Shown piece by piece: positions 1 through 5,437 of a stretch of DNA of 5,437 nt. The stretch covers positions 1-5,437 of the forward strand of contig CABQOK010000102.1 of assembly GCA_902465755.1 (NCBI GenBank), in the 5' to 3' direction. This stretch comes from an uncultured Anaerococcus sp. (GTDB lineage Bacteria > Bacillota > Clostridia > Tissierellales > Peptoniphilaceae). Each line of letters begins with the position of its first letter. Position 1 is the stretch's first letter. Under the pieces are notes generated by a model. It made no database searches, was not told where the DNA came from, and saw only the letters and a program-made list of their open reading frames with translations. Made by a program: the position numbers and the translations under genes.

Positions 1-418
1 TGAAAATTTTGTGGGTGAGTTAATTAACTTATCTAACCTTGAAATGCTTTATAGGCTCAAGAAGTTCTTTAATCTAAATAATAATGAGATATTTAACTAT
101 TTGATTGAAGGTGGCAAGGGCTATAATGCCGATAGGCTTAAGATGATATCTAACTTGTCCATGGATGATTTCTTAGAATACCTTGATGGTACTAAGTACA
201 AAAATATTTTTGATAATGCGTGGGATTCACATATTAAATTGATGAAAATGAAGATGAAACTTTCAAGAGATGAAATAATCAAAGAAAGATCTACTATTCT
301 TTATGTTATTTCTGCAATGACGAAAATCTACACCAATATCGAAAATTTAGTTAGTCTGTTAGAGGTTGATGAGAGCTTTACTCTTTCTGAAAGATATGAA
401 CTAGTGATTGTGAGGTAA
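1..418 (+). CDS. ntpC: V-type ATPase subunit C, C-terminal part (5' end outside window)
   Basis: This is the last 139 codons of the AC39-like C subunit, which caps the central stalk and couples the rotor (D/F) to the membrane K ring. The frame is open from base 2, so the GTG at 11 is an internal codon and not the start. Near the beginning is a pattern typical of the family: a 'LINLSNLEMLYRLKK' stretch followed by an acidic helix and an 'IEGG' turn, comparable to the NL...YR.KK repeats of bacterial C subunits. The rest is helical and charged, ending in 'ENLVSLLEV' and a short tail before TAA at 416-418. Full-length C is about 330 residues, so over half is missing. Only 2 bases separate it from the next gene, whose ribosome site overlaps its last codons. 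C lies ahead of I here, unlike the Enterococcus hirae and Thermus orders, where it follows E. The family call rests on this pattern and on context; I could not align it. Confidence 0.8.
   Translation, partial: ENFVGELINLSNLEMLYRLKKFFNLNNNEIFNYLIEGGKGYNADRLKMISNLSMDDFLEYLDGTKYKNIFDNAWDSHIKLMKMKMKLSRDEIIKERSTILYVISAMTKIYTNIENLVSLLEVDESFTLSERYELVIVR
411..415 (+). promoter_or_regulatory. Ribosome binding site of the split subunit I gene
   Basis: TGAGG lies 5 bases before the ATG at 421 and overlaps the last codons of subunit C. It supports the ATG start and implies coupling to translation of C. Confidence 0.55.
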
Positions 419-420
419 TT

Positions 421-1305
421 ATGGCAGTTGAAAAAATGCACCTTGTCAATATTACTTCTAGATTAAATAATCTCGACGATTTTCTAGAAGATATTATTGA
501 ACTAGGCGATATTGAACCGGTTGATGCCTTTAATCAAGTAGCATCAAGAGCCTTCTCAATTAAGGCTAGTAAAGAAAATGTAGAATTAACTGAAGATATA
601 TCGACTATATCGAGCTTTGAAAGGCCAAATAAATCTATTATAGATAAGTTGAATCTACTAAAAGACTTATTTAAAATAGATTCTCAAGGAACTAAAAGAA
701 GCAAACATATTTCTGAAAGTGAAATTAACAGTTTATACGACGACTTGAACGCATTAATTGATAAGAAAAACAGATTAGAAGAAGAAAAAAACATTCTCCA
801 AGAGTATAAGGATAATTTGGAAGTCCTTAACAAATATGGAATAGATATAGCTAAGATCAAAAATCTCAATTACTTTGATCATAGGTTTGGGGAAGTAAGC
901 AAGGATGGTAGATATATACTAAAGAATAACTACGATAACTTGCCATCATTGATTCTTCACCTAGATAATAGCCTTGACGATATGTCTTTAGCTTATCTTG
1001 ATGAACTTATAGCCCTTGATAAGGAAACAAGTAAACTTAGATCCGACACAGATAAGATTATATCGAATGAAAAAACTAATACCTTTAATGTAATAAGCGA
1101 GTTGGATAAGAAGTATTCCTCATTAACCAAAGATAAAACAAATGAGGTTTACTCAAATATCTTATCTGAGGGCGAATTAAGGAAAAAAGATATAGAAAAC
1201 GAATATAAACAAATGAAAGATAATCTCGATAGGATCTATGAAAATCATAGTGAGGACATAGTTTCTGAGATTAGCTCATCTATTTTAGAAGAAGGGACTA
1301 AATAA
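421..1305 (+). CDS. ntpI: V-type ATPase subunit I, N-terminal half, fused to a stalk-like coiled coil
   Basis: 294 residues. Residues 1-187 look like the cytoplasmic N-terminal domain of subunit I (a subunit), which anchors the peripheral stalks. The opening 'MAVEKMHLVNI' strand, the 'ELGDIEPVDAF' segment at 27-37, the outward helix of the antiparallel coiled coil at about 99-140, and the distal-lobe segment 'YFDHRFGEV' to 'LPSLILHLDNS' (151-184) all fit the family. After residue 187 the resemblance stops. Residues 188-294 are a charged, helix-forming segment resembling peripheral-stalk subunit H/G (see separate entry). A TAA then ends the ORF, and the remainder of subunit I resumes in the same frame at 1306. 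Normal subunit I is one chain of about 650 residues with seven or eight membrane helices; this product has none and must pair with the next protein to complete the distal lobe. Start ATG at 421 has a ribosome site. A nonsense mutation or sequencing error at the TAA is the main alternative. Confidence 0.85.
   Translation: MAVEKMHLVNITSRLNNLDDFLEDIIELGDIEPVDAFNQVASRAFSIKASKENVELTEDISTISSFERPNKSIIDKLNLLKDLFKIDSQGTKRSKHISESEINSLYDDLNALIDKKNRLEEEKNILQEYKDNLEVLNKYGIDIAKIKNLNYFDHRFGEVSKDGRYILKNNYDNLPSLILHLDNSLDDMSLAYLDELIALDKETSKLRSDTDKIISNEKTNTFNVISELDKKYSSLTKDKTNEVYSNILSEGELRKKDIENEYKQMKDNLDRIYENHSEDIVSEISSSILEEGTK
982..1305 (+). other. Nested subunit H/G-like segment inside the subunit I gene
   Basis: Residues 188-294 of the preceding gene form a self-contained unit of 107 codons, with an ATG at 982 and the TAA at 1303-1305. 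That is about the usual length of V/A-ATPase subunit H (also called G, or NtpF in Enterococcus). The composition is almost all Lys, Glu, Asp, Ser, Asn, Ile and Leu, with no Cys, Trp or Pro and only two Gly, as expected for a long coiled coil. It starts 'MSLAYLDELIALDKE' and ends 'YENHSEDIVSEISSSIL', similar in style to the ends of stalk subunits. It sits exactly where a normal subunit I would turn from one distal-lobe strand to the next. I see no ribosome site before the ATG at 982, so it is more likely made as a fusion than as a free protein. The H identity is inferred from length, composition, position and end pattern, not from an alignment. A lineage-specific extension of subunit I is the alternative. 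Confidence 0.5.
1290..1297 (+). promoter_or_regulatory. Ribosome binding site that supports the TTG restart of subunit I
   Basis: AGAAGGGA lies 8 bases before the TTG at 1306, within the last codons of the upstream ORF. It makes a true restart after the TAA plausible and argues against a simple dead gene. TTG at 1306 directly abuts the stop, a layout suited to terminate-and-restart coupling. Confidence 0.5.
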
Positions 1306-2682
1306 TTGGCAAATAAGAATAAAAATAAAAATATTGACAGCAAAGAAAATTATTTGTTAGTTTATCCTAAACAAGTTAAAGAAGATATTAAAAGAGCTGT
1401 CAATACAATGGGTTTTATAGATAAAAAGACTCCAGAGTCTGATAATCTAGAAACTATTGATAGGAAATTACAAGAAACTGACAAAGAAATTGAAGAACTA
1501 GAAGAAAAAATCGAGGCCATCAAAAATCAAAATGAAGATCTTATAGAAGATATTCCGCATACTATTGACTACTATGAAAAAAGTGGCGAGATAAAGGATA
1601 AGATGGCAAAAGGGGACAAGTATTTCTACCTTAGTGGCTGGGTTCCTGAATCAAAAGTCGATGACTTCAAAGAGCTTGAAGAAAAATACGACAAAACTAA
1701 GGTAAATATAAACAATAGGAGTTATTCCTCGAAACCGCCGACCAAATTAAAGAATAATATTTTGTTTCGTCCTTTCGAATTTTTGGTGAACATGTATGGA
1801 GCACCAAATTACAACGAAATTGACCCAACACCATTTTTCGCTATAACATACTTATTACTATACGGAATGATGTTTGGGGACTTAGGACAAGGCTTAGTAT
1901 TTGTCTTGTTAAGCTTCTATGTGGATAAGATAAATAAGACCTTTGGCGGCCTAGTAAGAAGAATAGGAATAAGTTCATCTATATTTGGATTGATGTACGG
2001 CTCATTCTTTGGTATAGAGACACTGATTCCCACCTTATTGATTAAGCCTTTTGATAATATAATGACTGTATTAATAGCATCAGTTGCATTCGGTGTACTT
2101 TTGATGGTTATATCTTATATTATAGGAATTTTCAATAAAGTCAAAAAACAAAATAATTTAGAAGAAGGAATCTTTGGTAAAGAAGGCCTAGCAGGTCTTA
2201 TGATGATGATATCTTTTATTCTAATTATTCTTAATATAGTAGGAAAAAGCCCACTTCCAATGCCAGTAGCTGTAGTTATGCTTGTATTATCAATAGTGAT
2301 GATAATATTTAAACAGCCACTAGCAAGAAGGATTGAGGGAGAATATCCGCTATACGACAGTTCCAAGGGTGACTATTATGTAGAAAGTTCATTCTCAATC
2401 GTAGAAGCCCTACTGTCAGTATTTTCTAACTTAGTATCTTTCACAAGAGTTGGTGCTTTCGCAATCAACCACGTTGGTTTATATATGGCATTTGAAGTAA
2501 TGGCAAAGCTAGCAGGTGGTGGAATAATAGGAATAATAATTCTAATCTTAGGTAATATCTTAATAATTGGACTTGAAGGAATGATAGTGTTCATTCAAGG
2601 ACTAAGGCTAGAATTTTACGAGATGTTTAGTAAATATTATGAAGGAAATGGTCGTAAATTCAGACCAATAACAGAAAAATAA
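1306..2682 (+). CDS. ntpI: V-type ATPase subunit I, C-terminal part with membrane domain
   Basis: 458 residues. It carries the rest of the a subunit, which forms the two ion half-channels against the K ring. Residues 1-12 are an Asn/Lys linker. Residues 13-38 ('YLLVYPKQ' to 'NTMGF') complete the distal lobe begun in the previous ORF; 47-100 are the returning coiled-coil helix; 'YFYLSGWVPES' (106-116) is the family motif closing the lobe. 'PFEFLVNMYGAPNYNEIDPTP' lies at 156-176, just before the membrane part, and 'MMFGDLGQG' follows at 188-196. Several hydrophobic helices run to about 430. Arg381 in 'SNLVSFTRVGAF' and Arg434 in 'QGLRLEFYEMFSKYYEG' match the two conserved arginines of the family (yeast Vph1 R735 and R799), so the channel should work. 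The TTG start is chosen because it follows the TAA directly and has a ribosome site; no ATG occurs before codon 35, inside the conserved fold. Function is confident; whether it is made by restart or by readthrough is not. Confidence 0.92.
   Translation: MANKNKNKNIDSKENYLLVYPKQVKEDIKRAVNTMGFIDKKTPESDNLETIDRKLQETDKEIEELEEKIEAIKNQNEDLIEDIPHTIDYYEKSGEIKDKMAKGDKYFYLSGWVPESKVDDFKELEEKYDKTKVNINNRSYSSKPPTKLKNNILFRPFEFLVNMYGAPNYNEIDPTPFFAITYLLLYGMMFGDLGQGLVFVLLSFYVDKINKTFGGLVRRIGISSSIFGLMYGSFFGIETLIPTLLIKPFDNIMTVLIASVAFGVLLMVISYIIGIFNKVKKQNNLEEGIFGKEGLAGLMMMISFILIILNIVGKSPLPMPVAVVMLVLSIVMIIFKQPLARRIEGEYPLYDSSKGDYYVESSFSIVEALLSVFSNLVSFTRVGAFAINHVGLYMAFEVMAKLAGGGIIGIIILILGNILIIGLEGMIVFIQGLRLEFYEMFSKYYEGNGRKFRPITEK
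1312..1332 (+). repeat. Short AATAAR hexamer repeat at the restart point
   Basis: Three consecutive hexamers (AATAAG, AATAAA, AATAAA) plus AAT encode alternating Asn-Lys immediately after the TTG start. Gain or loss of a unit would keep the reading frame, so linker length may vary between strains. Confidence 0.6.
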
Positions 2683-2686
2683 GGAG
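2681..2686 (+). promoter_or_regulatory. Strong ribosome binding site of subunit K
   Basis: AAGGAG lies 5 bases before the ATG at 2692 and overlaps the TAA of subunit I. It is one of the best sites in the window, fitting the need for many copies of K per enzyme. Confidence 0.7.
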
Positions 2687-2691
2687 TTAAT

Positions 2692-3120
2692 ATGATTTTA
2701 AAAATTGCTATATTAGCATTAGCTGTTGTCGTAATGACAATTTATTCAGGTTTATATTTGTTAAAAACAAACGAAGATAGTTCAAAGGCAAAGATAAGAA
2801 AGGCATTAAAGCTTAACCTATCTACTTTCGTGCCAATTATGGTAATGATGATAGTGCTTCTTTTCCCATCAAGCTCAAAAGCAGCAGAAGCTGGTACTAG
2901 TGCAGCAGCAAGTGATGGATTAAAATATATTGGTGCAGCCCTTTCAACAGGTCTTGCAACAATTGGTACAGGATATGCAGTAGGTACTGTAGGTTCAGCT
3001 GCACTTGGCGCTATCTCTGAAGATCAATCTATCCTTGGTAGAACAATAATCTTCGTAGGTCTTGCAGAAGGTATTGCTATCTTCGGTGTAATTATCTCAA
3101 TCTTAATCCTATACGCATAA
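2692..3120 (+). CDS. ntpK: V-type ATPase subunit K (c-ring proteolipid) with extra N-terminal hairpin
   Basis: 142 residues. It forms the rotating membrane ring that carries ions past subunit I. The core is the hairpin at residues 77-141: a Gly/Ala-rich helix ('GAALSTGLATIGTGYAVG', 81-98), a short polar loop ('ISEDQSILGR'), and the second helix 'FVGLAEGIAIFG' (121-132), where Glu126 should be the ion carrier. Ahead of it are two more hydrophobic segments (about 2-24 and 43-60) that are not Gly-rich and have no carboxylate, so this is not the doubled 16-kDa proteolipid of E. hirae. 'FPSSSKAAEAG' after the second segment resembles a signal-peptidase site, as in the Thermus ring subunit, which has a leader. 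Glu126 is followed by Gly, not Ser/Thr, and the first core helix lacks the Gln often seen in Na+ rings; this leans weakly towards H+. A good ribosome site precedes ATG 2692, and subunit F starts 1 base after its stop. Confidence 0.93.
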   Translation: MILKIAILALAVVVMTIYSGLYLLKTNEDSSKAKIRKALKLNLSTFVPIMVMMIVLLFPSSSKAAEAGTSAAASDGLKYIGAALSTGLATIGTGYAVGTVGSAALGAISEDQSILGRTIIFVGLAEGIAIFGVIISILILYA

Positions 3121-3121
3121 A

Positions 3122-3361
3122 ATGAAGGCAAAATTAATAAGCAATGATCCAAGCTTAAACCTTATGTTTAGGCTTGGAGGCATAGAAATAGAGCAGGTAG
3201 ATAGAATCGAAGAAAGTCTTGATAAGTTTAAGACTTCTGTAAAAGATGATAATCTAGCTGTTCTTATCTTAAGCAGAACAATTTATAATCATATATCCAA
3301 AGATGTTGATTATTATAGAGAAAATCAGAGTGAGCCTTTAATCGTAGTTATTGATGGTTGA
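3122..3361 (+). CDS. ntpG: V-type ATPase subunit F, short form
   Basis: 79 residues. Subunit F (NtpG in E. hirae) binds the central shaft subunit D and influences ATPase coupling. The N-terminal Rossmann-like fold is recognisable: first strand 'MKAKLIS', then the hallmark 'FRLGGIE' (16-22), a helix with 'IEESLDKFK' (29-37), the strand 'LAVLILSR' (45-52), and the final strand 'PLIVVID' (72-78). Known members are about 100-105 residues and continue after this strand with a loop and a C-terminal helix. Here TGA follows at once, so that helix is absent. I checked the next bases in a shifted frame and saw no remnant, so a recent frameshift is unlikely. The ATG at 3122 is 1 base after the stop of K and has no clear ribosome site, suggesting re-initiation by ribosomes finishing K. 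A stem-loop lies within codons 10-19. Confidence 0.83.
   Translation: MKAKLISNDPSLNLMFRLGGIEIEQVDRIEESLDKFKTSVKDDNLAVLILSRTIYNHISKDVDYYRENQSEPLIVVIDG
3149..3177 (+). promoter_or_regulatory. RNA stem-loop just after the K gene
   Basis: Bases 3149-3160 pair with 3166-3177 across a 5-base loop (CTTAT): 12 pairs without mismatch, counting one G-U (3155 with 3171). There is no following T run, so it is not a classical terminator. It begins 29 bases after the K stop codon, inside the start of the F coding region. In transcripts it could protect the upstream K message or slow translation of F. It encodes part of the conserved 'FRLGG' region, so chance pairing within constrained coding sequence is possible. 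Confidence 0.5.
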
Positions 3362-3363
3362 TT

Positions 3364-3368
3364 GGAGG
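3364..3368 (+). promoter_or_regulatory. Ribosome binding site deciding the subunit E start
   Basis: GGAGG lies 4 bases before the ATG at 3373. The upstream in-frame TTG at 3358 has no such site and would overlap the end of F, so ATG 3373 is preferred. Confidence 0.65.
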
Positions 3369-3372
3369 AAAT

Positions 3373-3978
3373 ATGCTAGACCTAGAAGCGAAGATTTCAT
3401 CCTTTAGAAAAATGGTTTGGGATGAAGAAAAAGCAAAAAGTGAAAAAGAATTATATCAGTCAACAGATGATAATTCAAAATTAGTTTCAGATAAAAAGGC
3501 GGAGCTAGAGAAGCACTTAGAAGAGAGTGTCAAGGATAGACAGATATTTGCTGAGACTAGAAAGAATGAGAATGTTTCTAAGAAAGAATTTGAATCTAAA
3601 AATGATATATTTCTTTATAGACAATCTCTATTAGAAGATTTGACAAAAAGAATCAAAGAAAATCTCAAAAATTTTACTAATACTAAAGACTATAAAGACA
3701 AGTTAAATTCTATGGTAGATAATTCTTTAAAGGAGCTTGGCTTAAGTAAGGACGAAGTAATAGTAAGTGTTTTAGAAAAAGATAAGAATCTTATAGATTT
3801 TCCTAATGTAGAAGTCCTTGACGATGAATACATTGGTGGTTTTATAATTTCAAATCTTGATAAAGATTTTAGATATAATTATACTTATTTGAATAGACTT
3901 AAAGATAAGAAATATGAAGTTGGTAAGAAACTAAATCAACTTCTTGAAAGTGAGAGTTTTAATGAATCCAAAAATTAA
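3373..3978 (+). CDS. ntpE: V-type ATPase subunit E, peripheral stalk
   Basis: 201 residues from the preferred ATG, close to the usual length of about 200. Subunit E pairs with subunit H/G to form the peripheral stalks holding the A/B head against subunit I. Residues 4-98 are a long charged helix rich in Lys, Glu and Asp. Residues 105-192 form the compact C-terminal head-binding domain, with the family pattern 'EYIGGFIIS' (152-160) followed by 'FRYNYTYLNRLKDKK' (166-180) and a last helix. It contains no Cys and no membrane segment. The GGAGG before ATG 3373 sets the start; the in-frame TTG at 3358 would add 5 residues without a ribosome site. The 3' end overlaps the first 17 bases of subunit A, so the two are probably translationally coupled. 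Sequence is divergent in the stalk, as usual for E; the C-terminal motif and gene context carry the call. Confidence 0.88.
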   Translation: MLDLEAKISSFRKMVWDEEKAKSEKELYQSTDDNSKLVSDKKAELEKHLEESVKDRQIFAETRKNENVSKKEFESKNDIFLYRQSLLEDLTKRIKENLKNFTNTKDYKDKLNSMVDNSLKELGLSKDEVIVSVLEKDKNLIDFPNVEVLDDEYIGGFIISNLDKDFRYNYTYLNRLKDKKYEVGKKLNQLLESESFNESKN

Positions 3979-5437
3979 AACAATAAACGGTCCTGTTGTA
4001 ATTGCGCGAGATGCAAAAATCTTGACAGTTCGTGAGATGGTTTCAGTTGGAAAGCTAAAACTTATAGGTGAAGTGATTTCACTAGAGGGGGATCTTGCGA
4101 CAATTCAGGTTTACGAAGATACATCAGGACTTAAAGTTAATGAAGATATAATCCCAACAGGTAGACCTCTTTCTGTAAGACTTGGTCCAGGAATGCTTGG
4201 GAACATGTTTGATGGTATCCAAAGACCGTTAAAGAATATTATGGACAAAAACGGTGCCTTTATCCCTTCAGGTATAGGTTTTGAAAACTTAGATACTGAC
4301 AAAAAATGGGATGTCAAACTTACTGTTAAAGTGGGAGATAAGATTAAAAGGGGCGATATCTACGCTACTATAAAAGAAACTGAAACAATCGAGCATAGAC
4401 TTATGACTCAAGTTAGTGGTGAAGTTGTTGAAGTAGCAGAAGATGGTTTGTACACCCTTGAGTATACTGTAGTTAAGATAAAGACAGAAAAAAATATAGT
4501 AGAGGAAAAGTTATACCAATACTGGCCAGTTAGAAATCAAAGACCAGTTGCGGCCAATATGCCTATAGAGAAGCTATTTGAGACAGGTCAAAGAGTCCTA
4601 GATGTATTTTTCCCCCTTGCTAAGGGTGGTACAGTTGCCATCCCTGGGGGATTTGGTACAGGAAAGACCATGCTCCAACACCAACTCGCTCAATATTCTG
4701 ACGTAGATATAATAATCTACATTGGATGTGGAGAGCGTGGAAATGAGATGACCCAGGTTCTTGAGGAGTTCCCTGATCTTATAGATCCTAATACAGGTAA
4801 AGGTCTAATGGAAAGAACTATATTAATTGCCAATACTTCAAATATGCCGGTAGCAGCAAGGGAAGCTTCTATCTATACCGGTATTACTATGGCTGAATAT
4901 TTTAGGGATATGGGATATGATGTAGCTCTTATGGCAGACTCCTCATCTAGATGGGCAGAGGCCTTACGTGAAATTTCAGGAAGACTTGAAGAAATTCCAG
5001 CCGAAGAAGGCTATCCAGCATATCTTGGATCTAGACTTTCACAATTTTATGAAAGAGCGGGATATTTCAAAAACTTAAACGGAAGCGAAGGTTCTGTTAC
5101 CCTAATAGGTGCCGTATCTCCTTCAGGTGGTGACTTCTCAGAGCCTGTAACAGAAAATACTAGAAGATGTGTAAATGTATTCTTAGGACTTGATAGAAAG
5201 CTTGCTTATTCTAGACACTATCCAGCTATAAACTGGCTTTCTTCTTATTCTAATTATATTGAAAAAATCAGAGCCTACTATGAGGAAAGACTGGGTAAGG
5301 ACATAATTGCTATAAGAAATGAATTGATGAATGTCCTCCTTGAAGAAGACGAAGTTAGATCTATCATGATGCTAGTGGGCGAAGATGCACTTTCTAATAG
5401 TCAAAAGAACATATTAGATGTTTCAGGTCTTATAAGA
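3962..5437 (+). CDS. ntpA: V-type ATPase catalytic subunit A (3' end outside window)
   Basis: The first 492 codons, open to the window edge; the family is about 590 residues, so the last hundred or so are missing. This is the nucleotide-hydrolysing subunit of the A3B3 head. Start '[15 protein letters not shown]' is the usual N-terminal barrel strand; '[20 protein letters not shown]' follows, then the A-specific 'bulge' insert at about residues 110-200. The P-loop GGFGTGKT is at 229-236 with Lys235; '[10 protein letters not shown]' holds the catalytic Glu258 with Arg259; '[19 protein letters not shown]' is at 324-342 and '[10 protein letters not shown]' at 346-355. '[16 protein letters not shown]' and '[13 protein letters not shown]' follow. 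All catalytic residues expected in this part are present, and I traced no stop through the frame. GGFGTGKT differs slightly from the more common GPFGSGKT but keeps the essential Lys and Thr. ATG 3962 lies inside the end of E, with only a weak purine stretch (3950-3956) upstream. B and D are expected next. Confidence 0.97.
   Translation, partial: MNPKIKTINGPVVIARDAKILTVREMVSVGKLKLIGEVISLEGDLATIQVYEDTSGLKVNEDIIPTGRPLSVRLGPGMLGNMFDGIQRPLKNIMDKNGAFIPSGIGFENLDTDKKWDVKLTVKVGDKIKRGDIYATIKETETIEHRLMTQVSGEVVEVAEDGLYTLEYTVVKIKTEKNIVEEKLYQYWPVRNQRPVAANMPIEKLFETGQRVLDVFFPLAKGGTVAIPGGFGTGKTMLQHQLAQYSDVDIIIYIGCGERGNEMTQVLEEFPDLIDPNTGKGLMERTILIANTSNMPVAAREASIYTGITMAEYFRDMGYDVALMADSSSRWAEALREISGRLEEIPAEEGYPAYLGSRLSQFYERAGYFKNLNGSEGSVTLIGAVSPSGGDFSEPVTENTRRCVNVFLGLDRKLAYSRHYPAINWLSSYSNYIEKIRAYYEERLGKDIIAIRNELMNVLLEEDEVRSIMMLVGEDALSNSQKNILDVSGLIR

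Noticed and set aside
11..13. GTG at 11 as the start of a short 135-residue gene
   Set aside because: The frame is open to the window edge and the protein matches the interior of subunit C, so this is an internal valine.
684..869. 61-codon ORF on the - strand
   Set aside because: Lies wholly inside the subunit I N-half; hydrophobic composition is the mirror of a Lys/Glu-rich coiled coil on the other strand. No ribosome site or family resemblance.
2115..2594. Two - strand ORFs of 83 and 72 codons
   Set aside because: Both are antisense to the membrane domain of subunit I; their Ile/Pro/Ser-rich translations are typical shadows of a membrane protein gene.
3149..3177. Stem-loop as an intrinsic terminator
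   Set aside because: No T run follows, and it lies inside a coding gene with the operon continuing downstream.
3358..3360. TTG start for subunit E
   Set aside because: No ribosome site before it, and it overlaps the end of F; ATG at 3373 has GGAGG upstream.
4111..4317. 68-codon ORF on the - strand
   Set aside because: Antisense to the clearly coding, motif-bearing subunit A frame.
1..5437. Mobile element, CRISPR array, tRNA/rRNA or phage gene
   Set aside because: No such signature seen; the whole window is packed ATPase subunit genes on one strand.

Overview
The window is one uninterrupted stretch of a bacterial V/A-type (archaeal-like) ATPase operon, with every gene on the + strand. It is visibly AT-rich and prefers A/T-ending codons and AGA for arginine. 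The proteins look like Firmicutes V-ATPase subunits. This suggests a low-GC anaerobic Gram-positive bacterium, perhaps a Gram-positive anaerobic coccus of the Anaerococcus/Peptoniphilus/Finegoldia kind. The family assignments are firm; the genus is a guess.

Layout, left to right: the 3' end of subunit C (1-418); subunit I (a subunit) in two consecutive same-frame ORFs (421-1305 and 1306-2682); the membrane rotor subunit K (2692-3120); the central-stalk subunit F (3122-3361); the peripheral-stalk subunit E (3373-3978); and the catalytic subunit A (3962 to the window edge, about 100 residues short of complete). Neighbouring genes are 0-11 bases apart, and E and A overlap by 17 bases. I see no promoter or terminator, so this is the interior of one transcript. 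Subunits B and D are expected just downstream, and the rest of C upstream.

Together the products form a rotary ion pump/ATP synthase. A (with B, outside the window) hydrolyses or makes ATP. F and C belong to the central rotor and its coupling to the membrane ring. K forms the ring, I supplies the ion path and anchors the stator, and E builds the peripheral stalks.

The most unusual part is subunit I. Its cytoplasmic domain is cut in two by one in-frame TAA in the middle of the distal lobe. The piece just before that stop (982-1305) is a 107-codon ATG-to-TAA unit that looks like a peripheral-stalk H/G-type coiled-coil subunit and not like subunit I. My reading is that an H-like gene has been nested in the subunit I gene, giving an 'a-subunit N-half + stalk' fusion and a separately restarted C-terminal a subunit. 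Other points of interest are a subunit F lacking its C-terminal helix, a K subunit with an extra leader hairpin and possible signal-peptidase site, and a strong RNA stem-loop just after the K gene that may help make more K than F.
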